NCBI GenBank assembly: GCA_003694875.1
Contig: RFJN01000315.1
Location: forward strand, 1-8,152
Direction: 5' to 3'
DNA: 8,152 nt
Source of the DNA: Planctomycetota bacterium
GTDB lineage: Bacteria; Planctomycetota; J058; J103
Below, piece after piece: positions 1 through 6,911 of the stretch. Every line of letters starts with the position of its first letter. Positions within the stretch are counted from its first letter, which is position 1. Under the pieces are notes generated by a model. It was not told where the DNA came from and made no database searches. It saw only the letters and a program-made list of their open reading frames with translations. The position numbers and the translations under genes are program-made.

Positions 1-932
1 CGGTGGCCGAGCGCGCGGTGCGCGTCTTCGAGGCGCTCGCCGAGGCCGAGGCGCGGGTGCACGGCGCCGAGAGCGCCGAGACGGTGCACTTCCACGAGGT
101 GGGAGCGATCGACGCGCTCGTCGACGTCGTGGGTGCGGTGGCCGGGCTCGACGCGCTCGGGATCGCGTCGGTGAGCTGCGGGCCGATCACCGTCGGCGAC
201 GGCGTGATCGAGGGCAGCCACGGTGCGCTGCCCGCCCCGGGACCGGCCACCCTCGAGCTGCTGCGCGGCTTCGAGCTGCGGCAGCGGCCCGGCGCGCACG
301 AACTCGCCACCCCCACCGGCGCGGCGCTCGTGCGCGTGCTCGCCGGGGCCGCGAGCCGACCCGCCCCCCCCATGCGACTCGAGGCGGTGGGCTACGGCGC
401 GGGGGCGGCCGACCCGCCCGGGCACCCCAACGTGCTGCGGCTGTGGGTGGGCGCCTCGGTCGCGGCCGGCGACCGCGGCCCGCGGCAGGAGGCGGTGCTC
501 GAGCTCGAGACGCAGATCGACGACTGCAGCCCGGAGCTGCTCGCCACCGCGCGCGAGGCGCTGCTCCGAGCCGGTGCCCTCGATGTGATCTCGGTGCCGT
601 GCCACATGAAGAAGGGACGCACCGGGCTGTGGATCCAGGTGCTCGCACGTCCGCAGGACGCCGCGCGGCTCGAGCGGCTGCTGTTCGAGGAGACGAGCAC
701 CTTCGGCGTGCGGCGGCGGCTGTGCGAACGCAGCGTGCTCGAGCGCCGGAGCGTCACGGTGCCGATCGAGGGGATCGCGGTGCGCGTCAAGCTCGGGCTG
801 CTCGAGGGACGGATCGTGACCCGCAGCCCCGAGCTCGAGGACGTGCGCGCGGTTGCGCGCCGCCTCGAACGACCGGTACGCGAGATCTACGAGCGCGCCT
901 GCGCCGCGGCCGCCGCGCTCGGGCCCGGCTGA
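1..932 (+). CDS. larC: LarC, nickel-pincer cofactor (NPN) biosynthesis protein, 5'-truncated by window edge
   Basis: LarC uses CTP to insert nickel into the pyridinium bis-thiocarboxylate mononucleotide made by LarB and LarE, giving the nickel-pincer cofactor of lactate racemase and related enzymes. About 310 residues are visible (first full codon at base 3). Family motifs, numbered from base 3: VHFHEVGAIDALVDVVG at 28-44, ELATPTGAAL at about 100-109, the ETQIDDCSPELL block at about 169-180, and the MKKGRTG block from 202. The family is usually about 400 residues, so roughly the first 90-100, including the N-terminal glycine/aspartate motif, lie outside the window. The reading frame is continuous, unlike the Lactobacillus plantarum gene, where larC1 and larC2 are joined by a ribosomal frameshift. 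A run of eight C occurs at 364-371. The TGA stop lies inside the antisense 3' end of lysA. larB and larE are not visible. Confidence 0.93.
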   Translation, partial: VAERAVRVFEALAEAEARVHGAESAETVHFHEVGAIDALVDVVGAVAGLDALGIASVSCGPITVGDGVIEGSHGALPAPGPATLELLRGFELRQRPGAHELATPTGAALVRVLAGAASRPAPPMRLEAVGYGAGAADPPGHPNVLRLWVGASVAAGDRGPRQEAVLELETQIDDCSPELLATAREALLRAGALDVISVPCHMKKGRTGLWIQVLARPQDAARLERLLFEETSTFGVRRRLCERSVLERRSVTVPIEGIAVRVKLGLLEGRIVTRSPELEDVRAVARRLERPVREIYERACAAAAALGPG

Positions 933-2209
933 AGCGCGATCTCGTCGTCGCACTCGAGCGCGAGCAGATCCTCGAGCCGCTGCCGCCGCCGCACACACCG
1001 CAGCCGCTCCCCGTCCACGAGCAACTCCGGCGGCAGCGGGTGGCCGTTGTAGGTGCTCGCCATGGTGGCGGCGTACGCCCCCGCCTCGAAGCACGCGAGC
1101 AGATCGCCACGCGCAAGCGGCGGCAGGGGCCGCTCGCGCGCGAGCACGTCCGCGCTCTCGCAGATCGGCCCCACCACGTCCGCCGGCTCGAGCGCGGCGG
1201 AACCTGCGGACTCCGGAGGGCTGTCGGCACGCACCGGCCACACCGTGTGGTACGCCCCGTACAGCGCGGGCCGGATCAGATGATGCATGCCCGTGTCGGT
1301 CACCACGACGCGGCGGCCGCCGGAGCGTTTGACGTGCAGCACGCGGCCGACGAGCAGCCCCGCGCGCGCGGCGATCGAGCGGCCGGGCTCGAGCACGAGC
1401 CGCAGCGCGCGCTGTCCGATCCGCTCGGCGTAGCCGCGCGCGAGCGCCTCGAGATCGAGCGGCGGCCCCTCGCCGTAGCGCACCCCGAAACCGCCGCCGA
1501 GATTCAGAAGCCGCAGCGGGTGGCCGTCGGCGCGCAGCGCGTCCCACAGCGCGAGCAGCCGCTCGAGCGCGTCGAGGTACGGGGCCGGCTCGAAGATCTG
1601 CGAACCGATGTGCGCGTGCAGCCCCACGAGTTCGAGCGCCTCGCTCGCCCGGCACCGCTCGGCCGCACGTGCGATCGCCGCGCGCGACAGACCGAACTTG
1701 GCGCCGCGCGTGCCGGTGGCGATGTGCGCGTGGGTGCGCGGATCCACCTCGGGATTGACCCGCAGCGCGAGCCGCGCGCGGACCGAACGCGCGGTGGCGA
1801 GCGCCTCGATGCGCTCGAGCTCGGAGACGCTCTCCACGTTGAAGCACAGGATGCCCGCCTCGAGTGCAGCGGCGATCTCGTCGTCGCGTTTGCCCACCCC
1901 GGCGAACACGATCCGATCCGGCGCGGCGCCCGCCCGCAGGGCGCGCGCGAGCTCTCCGCCCGAGACGACATCGAAGCCCGCGCCGCGGTCGGCGAGCAGC
2001 CGCAGCACCGCGAGGTTCGCGTTCGCCTTGACCGCGAAGCACAGCAGCGGATCGAGCGCGGCGAACGCGCGCGCGAGCCGCTCATGGCCCTCGCGCAGCG
2101 CCCCGGCGCTGTAGATGTAGAGCGGCGTGCCCACGCGCTCGACGATCGAGGCCACCGGCAGCTCGTCGGCGAACAGCTGCCCGTCGCGATAGTGAAAGCC
2201 CGTCCGCAC
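887..2209 (-). CDS. lysA: Diaminopimelate decarboxylase
   Basis: A PLP-dependent fold-III decarboxylase converting meso-diaminopimelate to L-lysine, the last step of lysine synthesis. The predicted protein has 440 residues. Visible motifs: the PLP lysine in FAVKAN (K61), a GGGFG phosphate-binding loop at 238-242, EPGRSI, the active-site cysteine in CESADVL (C350), and FEAGAYAATMASTYNG near the C-terminus. The GTG start at 2207-2209 is chosen because GGAGG lies about 7-9 nt upstream and LysA homology begins right after it; the frame stays open far upstream but runs antiphase through the sigma gene. The protein continues about 20 residues past the usual ending (RLEDLLALE). The last 14 codons are antisense to the end of larC. 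It lies 62 bp downstream of the sigma-factor gene, so co-transcription is likely, though a TATACT box in the gap may give an extra promoter. Confidence 0.95.
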   Translation of the reverse strand: MRTGFHYRDGQLFADELPVASIVERVGTPLYIYSAGALREGHERLARAFAALDPLLCFAVKANANLAVLRLLADRGAGFDVVSGGELARALRAGAAPDRIVFAGVGKRDDEIAAALEAGILCFNVESVSELERIEALATARSVRARLALRVNPEVDPRTHAHIATGTRGAKFGLSRAAIARAAERCRASEALELVGLHAHIGSQIFEPAPYLDALERLLALWDALRADGHPLRLLNLGGGFGVRYGEGPPLDLEALARGYAERIGQRALRLVLEPGRSIAARAGLLVGRVLHVKRSGGRRVVVTDTGMHHLIRPALYGAYHTVWPVRADSPPESAGSAALEPADVVGPICESADVLARERPLPPLARGDLLACFEAGAYAATMASTYNGHPLPPELLVDGERLRCVRRRQRLEDLLALECDDEIALQPGPSAAAAAQARS

Positions 2210-2242
2210 CCCGCTGCCCTCCGCGCGCCCGAAGCGGGGCGC

Positions 2243-2248
2243 AGTATA
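2243..2248 (-). promoter_or_regulatory. Possible -10 box upstream of lysA
   Basis: TATACT on the minus strand is a 5/6 match to the sigma70 -10 consensus. It sits in the 62-bp gap between the sigma gene and lysA, 34 bp before the lysA GTG, in very GC-rich surroundings. No convincing -35 hexamer is present 16-18 bp upstream, so this is only a candidate for an internal lysA promoter. Confidence 0.3.
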
Positions 2249-2271
2249 CCGCGGCCGCAGCGCGGACGCGC

Positions 2272-3129
2272 TCAGCCGAGCAGATCGAGCCGCGCCGGAC
2301 CGAGGTGCTTGCGCAGCCGACGCATAATGCGCGAGTGCAGCTGGCAGACCCGCGACTCGCTGAGTCCGAGCGTCAGCCCGATCTCGCGCATGGTCATCTC
2401 CTCGAAGTAGTACAGCAGCACGATCAGCCGCTCCTTCTCGTTGAGCAGCCGCGTCGCCGCCTCGAGCAGGTCCTTGCGCTCGATGCGCGCCATGGGCTCG
2501 GGCTCGCGACGGTCGCACAGCATGTCCACCTTGCGCAGCGCGTGCTCGTCCTCCTCCGAGCCCGGCCACGCCTCGGACAGCGACACCATGGTGACCGCGT
2601 TCGCCTCCCGCACCATGGCCTCGAGCTCGCCGAGATTCATGCCGAGCGCCTCGGCGAGTTCGCCGTCGGTAGGCTGGCGGCCGAGCAGCGTCTCGAGCTG
2701 CTGCTGCGCCTTGCTGAGCTTGTTCGCCTTGGTGCGCACGAGCCGCGGCACCCAGTCCACCGCCCGCAACTCGTCGAGGATCGCACCCCGGATCCGGGTG
2801 GTGCAGTAGGTCTCGAACTTCACCCCGCGCTCGAGATCGAAGCCCTCGATCGCGTCGCGCAGCCCGAACACGCCCGCGCTCTTGAGATCTTCGAGGTCGA
2901 CGCTGTTGGGCAGCTTGCGGTACAGACGCTCGGCGGTCTGGCGCACGAGCGGCAGGTACATCTCCATGAGCCGGTTGCGCAGACGCCGCGAACCGGTCGC
3001 CTTGTACTCGCTCCACAGCGCGATCACCTCCGGCGGGGTCGGCTTGCCGCGCCGCCGCCTGCCGCCGTTCGCCCCCCGCTTGCGCGCCACCGCCGTCACC
3101 GCCGCACTCGCCCCGGTCGTCGCCTTCAC
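2272..3129 (-). CDS. FliA/WhiG-type alternative RNA polymerase sigma factor
   Basis: A sigma70-family group 3 factor of 285 residues. Region 2 (about 50-125) holds NSVDLEDLKSAGVFGLRDAIEGFD and the -10 recognition segment around FETYCTTRIRGAILDELR. A typical FliA/WhiG region 3 follows (about 130-190). Region 4 (about 228-275) ends in a helix-turn-helix, MTMREIGLTLGLSESRVCQLHSRI. The GTG start at 3127-3129 is preceded by a strong AGGAGGGG motif; an upstream in-frame ATG at 3211-3213 would add 28 unconserved residues. The N-terminal 33 residues are basic (RKRGANGGRRRRGK) and outside the sigma fold. No flagellar gene or FlgM-type anti-sigma factor lies nearby, so its regulon cannot be named. It follows merR by 154 bp and precedes lysA by 62 bp. 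The sigma-family call is near certain; a motility role is not shown. Confidence 0.92.
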   Translation of the reverse strand: MKATTGASAAVTAVARKRGANGGRRRRGKPTPPEVIALWSEYKATGSRRLRNRLMEMYLPLVRQTAERLYRKLPNSVDLEDLKSAGVFGLRDAIEGFDLERGVKFETYCTTRIRGAILDELRAVDWVPRLVRTKANKLSKAQQQLETLLGRQPTDGELAEALGMNLGELEAMVREANAVTMVSLSEAWPGSEEDEHALRKVDMLCDRREPEPMARIERKDLLEAATRLLNEKERLIVLLYYFEEMTMREIGLTLGLSESRVCQLHSRIMRRLRKHLGPARLDLLG

Positions 3130-3283
3130 AGCCTTCTCCCCTCCTCTTCCGGCACACCGCACTCGCCCCGGCCCGCACGGGATCCGCCCCGGCCGAACCC
3201 CGCACGACCGCAACCTCTCTCGCTCCCGACACCTTCGCCCACCACAGCCCGGAGCCCGCTCGCCCCGACGCCCCCGCGCGCGC
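3130..3283. other. Spacer between merR-like gene and sigma gene
   Basis: This 154-bp gap is strongly G-rich on the minus strand. I see no terminator with a T-tract and no recognisable -35/-10 pair. The only clear signal is the AGGAGGGG ribosome-binding site next to the sigma start. Read-through from merR into the sigma gene is therefore the simplest reading, with a long G-rich leader for the sigma cistron. Confidence 0.5.
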
Positions 3284-3604
3284 TCACCGCTCGCCCTCCG
3301 ACCCGCCCTCGCCCTGCTGCTGCTCGCGCAGCAGCAGCTCGCGAATCTCCCCGAGGGTGTGGGTCTTCTTGAGCTCGGTGATCCGCCGCAGCCGCTCGAA
3401 CACCTCCTCGCCGTACAGCCGGTGGCCCGACGGGGTGCGCTCGGCCTCGGTGATCAGCTCCATGGTGGTGTAGTTGTGGATCGTCTGGCGGCTCAGGCCG
3501 CTGTACTGCATGACCTCACCGATCTTGTAGAGCTTGCGCGGCGGCGGACCGATCGGTCGATCTCGCTCGCCCGCCGCCTTCCGCCCGTCCGGATCCGCCG
3601 CCAC
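3284..3604 (-). CDS. Small MerR-family DNA-binding protein without effector domain
   Basis: A 106-residue protein with a MerR-type winged helix-turn-helix at about 25-92: KLYKIGEVMQYSGLSRQTIHNY is the recognition part, followed by a wing with RTPSGHRLYGEEVFERLRRI and the helix LKKTHTLGEIRELLL. It ends soon after in a polar tail rich in Gln, Gly and Glu, with no room for the long dimerising coiled coil or a metal/drug-binding domain, so the inducer, if any, is unknown. The first 22 residues are polar and variable. The GTG start at 3602-3604 is preceded by GGAGAGGGG. It has its own promoter (3664-3692) and a 21-bp dyad between promoter and gene, which suggests autoregulation. It probably heads an operon with the downstream sigma gene. 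An MlrA-like or plain HTH regulator role is possible; the target is not known. Confidence 0.85.
   Translation of the reverse strand: MAADPDGRKAAGERDRPIGPPPRKLYKIGEVMQYSGLSRQTIHNYTTMELITEAERTPSGHRLYGEEVFERLRRITELKKTHTLGEIRELLLREQQQGEGGSEGER
3314..3337. repeat. Perfect 10-bp inverted repeat in merR-like 3' coding end
   Basis: CTGCTGCTGC and GCAGCAGCAG are separated by TCGC. It lies inside the coding sequence, where it encodes the LLLREQQQ stretch, so leucine and glutamine codons pair with each other. No T-tract follows on either strand, so it is not an intrinsic terminator. It could form a hairpin in the mRNA near the 3' end of the gene. Confidence 0.6.
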
Positions 3605-3633
3605 GACCCCTCTCCGTCACCTTGCGTCCGGGA

Positions 3634-3654
3634 TACTTTATAAAACGTAAAGTA
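3634..3654. promoter_or_regulatory. AT-rich 21-bp dyad, candidate operator
   Basis: TACTTTA and TAAAGTA form a perfect 7-bp inverted repeat around the 7-nt spacer TAAAACG. It is about 80% AT in a region above 70% GC. It starts about 2 bp downstream of the transcription start predicted from the merR promoter and ends 30 bp before the merR GTG. Position and symmetry fit an operator for a dimeric regulator, most simply the MerR-like protein itself. Confidence 0.6.
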
Positions 3655-3663
3655 GGCATCGCG

Positions 3664-3692
3664 ACCATAGAGGTGCGCGCAAGGGCTGTCAA
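3664..3692 (-). promoter_or_regulatory. Sigma70-type promoter for merR-like gene
   Basis: On the minus strand a perfect -35 box TTGACA (3687-3692) is followed by exactly 17 bp and the -10 box TATGGT (3664-3669, 4/6). A run of seven A (3698-3704 on this strand) just upstream resembles an UP element. The expected start is near 3656, about 52 nt before the merR GTG. Confidence 0.65.
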
Positions 3693-3725
3693 CGGGATTT
3701 TTTTGGGGGGCTTATCGGAAGCCGG

Positions 3726-3989
3726 TTAGCGGGCAGTGTTTGCGGAATGTTCGGGAGGCGCCGGCACCGGATCGGGGCCCCAGCCGCCCCACGGGTGGCA
3801 GCGCAGCAGACGTCCGAGGGCGAGCCACCCGCCGCGCCACGGACCGTGGCGCTCGATCGCCTCGGCCGCGTACTGCGAGCAGCTCGGCTGGTAACGGCAG
3901 TGCGGCCCGAGCCACGGCGAGATGCCGCGGCGATACAGTCCGATCAGCGCGAGCGCGAGCCACTGCACCGCCCGCCCGAGCCACCTCAC
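3726..3989 (-). CDS. yidD: Membrane protein insertion efficiency factor YidD
   Basis: A small YidD protein that assists YidC-dependent insertion of inner-membrane proteins. It has 87 residues, close to the usual 70-90. An amphipathic N-terminal helix (3-20) is followed by the family core LYRRGISPWLGPHCRYQPSCSQYAAEAIERHG (18-49) and LALGRLLRCHPW (56-67), with the conserved cysteines at 31, 37 and 64, and then GPDPVP. The GTG start at 3987-3989 overlaps the rnpA stop as GTGA, typical of translational coupling, with GGAG about 8 nt upstream. The frame stays open upstream but there it only shadows rnpA. The usual downstream neighbour yidC is missing; the MerR-like gene follows after 121 bp. No intrinsic terminator follows yidD, so some read-through into merR is possible. 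Confidence 0.95.
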   Translation of the reverse strand: MRWLGRAVQWLALALIGLYRRGISPWLGPHCRYQPSCSQYAAEAIERHGPWRGGWLALGRLLRCHPWGGWGPDPVPAPPEHSANTAR

Positions 3990-4384
3990 GATCCGGACTC
4001 CGCGCGCGCGCGCGCCGCACGCCGCGCCAGCCGCGCGGCTCCGAGCCGCGCGAGATTGCGCACGCTCTCGCGCAACGCCTCCCACGGCGCACGCTCGGTC
4101 TCGGGCAGCGGGATGCACACCAGATCGAGCCCGGGCGGAAGCGCGGGCCGCTCGAGACGAAACGCCTCCCGCAACCGTCGCCGCGTCCGGTTGCGCCGCA
4201 CCGCGTGCCCCACCTTGCGGCTCACCGCCGTGCCGAGACGGCTCGGCAGCGTCGGGTCCTCGCGCGCCGCGACCACCATCTTGAGCCAGCGGTCGCGCAC
4301 CCGCACCCCCTCGCGGAACACGCGTTCGTACTCACGCTTGCGCCGCAGTCGTACCGCGGCCGGGTACCTGAGCCGCTGCGCCAC
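3986..4384 (-). CDS. rnpA: Ribonuclease P protein component
   Basis: The protein subunit of RNase P, which binds the RnpB ribozyme and helps mature the 5' ends of tRNAs. The predicted protein has 132 residues. Visible family features are the N-terminal RLRRKREYERVFREG block (12-26), the central SRKVGHAVRRNRTRRRLREAF signature (55-75) with its RNR motif at 64-66, and an arginine-rich C-terminal tail. The GTG at 4382-4384 is preferred because GGAGG sits 8 nt upstream; the in-frame GTG at 4397-4399 would leave a leader of only about 5 nt from the predicted start of transcription. rpmH (L34), which normally precedes rnpA, is not here; a promoter and the divergent groESL operon lie upstream instead. 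A (CG)7 run at 4001-4014 occurs near the 3' end. Confidence 0.95.
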   Translation of the reverse strand: MAQRLRYPAAVRLRRKREYERVFREGVRVRDRWLKMVVAAREDPTLPSRLGTAVSRKVGHAVRRNRTRRRLREAFRLERPALPPGLDLVCIPLPETERAPWEALRESVRNLARLGAARLARRAARARAESGS

Positions 4385-4410
4385 TCGCCCCGCCTCCACA
4401 CACCCCGCCG

Positions 4411-4439
4411 ATCATAGACCGGCGCGCGAGCGCGCTCAA
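4411..4439 (-). promoter_or_regulatory. Sigma70-type promoter for rnpA-yidD
   Basis: On the minus strand TTGAGC (4434-4439) is separated by exactly 17 bp from TATGAT (4411-4416, 5/6 match). The expected start near 4404 gives a leader of about 20 nt before the preferred rnpA GTG. This fits the absence of rpmH upstream: rnpA starts its own transcription unit. Confidence 0.65.
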
Positions 4440-4730
4440 GCGAGCGCCACTTTGGCAGCCTCCCCCCGCACCCTCTCCCCGCGCGACCGTCAGAATGACA
4501 GCGAGCACGCGAGCGCCCGGTCTCGCGGCGCCGCAACCCGCTACCCGACAACCAGCAACGCGCAGTCGTGGCCGAGCCGAAAAAACGGCACCACCGTTGC
4601 TCAACCTGCCTCCCCTCACCGCCGGAGCGCCCGGCGGACGTGCGCCGCGCACTCACCTCGCGGCACCGTCAGGACGACAACGCCGGCGCCGCCGGGCGGC
4701 GCCACCGAACCCAGGAGGAGGGAAACCGAC
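4440..4730 (+). other. Long groES upstream region, no gene; promoter not identified
   Basis: About 290 bp of plus-strand non-coding DNA between the rnpA promoter and groES. I looked for a CIRCE element (TTAGCACTC-N9-GAGTGCTAA), a HAIR element and a sigma32-like promoter and found none. No good sigma70 pair is evident; TTGGCA at 4452-4457 lacks a matching -10. Small dyads occur at 4490-4500 (GTCA-GAA-TGAC) and 4584-4598 (AACGG-CACCA-CCGTT). A strong GC hairpin lies at 4685-4703. The short open frames here show no family resemblance and are treated as chance. Confidence 0.55.
4685..4703 (+). promoter_or_regulatory. GC hairpin in groES leader
   Basis: GGCGCCGC and GCGGCGCC pair perfectly (8 bp) around a CGG loop. 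The hairpin ends 8 nt before the groES ribosome-binding site AGGAGGAGGG (4712-4722) and leaves that site single-stranded. It could stabilise the 5' end of the mRNA or tune translation. No T-tract follows, so it is not a terminator. Confidence 0.45.
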
Positions 4731-5021
4731 GTGGCAAGGATTCGCCCCTTGAACGACAAGATCGTCGTCAAGCGTCTCGAGGCCGAGGAGAAGACCAAGG
4801 GCGGGATCGTCCTGCCGGACACCGCCAAGGAGAAGCCGCGCGAGGGACGGGTGATCAGCGTCGGCGAGGGCAAGCTCCTCAAGGACGGCACCCGCGCCCC
4901 GATCGGCGTCAAGGAGGACGACCGCGTCATCTTCTCGAGCTACGCCGGCACCGAGGTCAAGCTCGACGGCGAGGAATACCTCATCCTGAGCGAGGACGAC
5001 GTGCTCGCGGTCGTCGAGTGA
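4731..5021 (+). CDS. groES: Co-chaperonin GroES (Hsp10)
   Basis: The heptameric lid of the GroEL folding chamber. The 96-residue length is typical. It opens with RIRPLNDKIVVKRLEAEEKT, followed by the mobile loop (about 17-32) with the GroEL-binding triplet IVL (26-28) in KGGIVLPD, and ends with KLDGEEYLILSEDDVLAVVE. The GTG start at 4731 has a very strong AGGAGGAGGG motif 8 nt upstream, and no nearby ATG competes. groEL follows after 82 bp on the same strand, so the two form the usual groESL operon. The operon is divergent from rnpA-yidD. No known heat-shock operator is visible upstream, so its control is unclear. Confidence 0.97.
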   Translation: MARIRPLNDKIVVKRLEAEEKTKGGIVLPDTAKEKPREGRVISVGEGKLLKDGTRAPIGVKEDDRVIFSSYAGTEVKLDGEEYLILSEDDVLAVVE

Positions 5022-5103
5022 CGACCACGCACGCAACGGGCGCCACACGCCCCGACAACACGGTCGCAAACCCAAACCCGGATTGAGGGAGACGCAACGA
5101 CCC

Positions 5104-6729
<1,626 letters not shown>

Positions 6730-6757
6730 TCCCCGACGCACACCGCAGCTCCCACCA

Positions 6758-6792
6758 GGGTTGGCGCCTCCCCCCGGCGCCAACCCTTTTTT
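6758..6792 (+). terminator. Intrinsic terminator of groESL
   Basis: A perfect 11-bp stem (6758-6768 with 6776-6786, GGGTTGGCGCC pairing with GGCGCCAACCC) with a 7-nt C-rich loop is followed directly by six T (6787-6792). It lies 28 bp after the groEL stop. On the opposite strand no T-tract follows, so it acts in one direction only. Confidence 0.95.
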
Positions 6793-6911
6793 CGTGCCCT
6801 GCGGAAGAGAGCGCGAACGTGGGTTGGCTTTTTTTAGTGCCCTGCGGAGGGGGCGTGACCGTGGGCGGGCATTTTCTCGTGCTCTGCGGAGAAGGGGCTT
6901 GAGCTCTGGCC
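6787..6911. repeat. Degenerate tandem repeat, three units of 42-43 bp
   Basis: Three units begin at about 6787, 6829 and 6872. Each opens with a T-tract (T6, T7, then TTTTCT), then CGTGCCCTGCGG or a close variant, then a G-rich stretch ending in GTGGG and GGC-like words. The shared core starts at 6794, 6837 and 6879, giving spacings of 43 and 42. GGGTTGGC at 6821-6828 repeats the first part of the groESL terminator stem, and it is again followed by T7. The third unit is the most diverged. Read as protein the period is 14 codons, but no supported gene uses it. Confidence 0.75.

Noticed and set aside
443..2410. A 655-codon open frame on the plus strand across lysA
   Set aside because: It is the antisense shadow of lysA and of the larC 3' end, with an Arg/Ala/His-rich composition and no domain.
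887..3232. Apparent fusion of LysA to a long N-terminal part (781 codons)
   Set aside because: The N-terminal part is an out-of-frame shadow of the sigma gene. LysA homology begins exactly at a GTG with its own GGAGG motif.
3697..3725. T7G6 run and a small GGCTT/AAGCC stem after yidD, as a possible terminator
   Set aside because: On the minus strand the stem is followed by C6A7, not a T-tract. On the plus strand the T-run comes before the stem. Neither orientation makes an intrinsic terminator.
4495..4752. Short plus-strand open frames in the groES leader
   Set aside because: No ribosome-binding site or family match; they overlap the true groES start in another frame.
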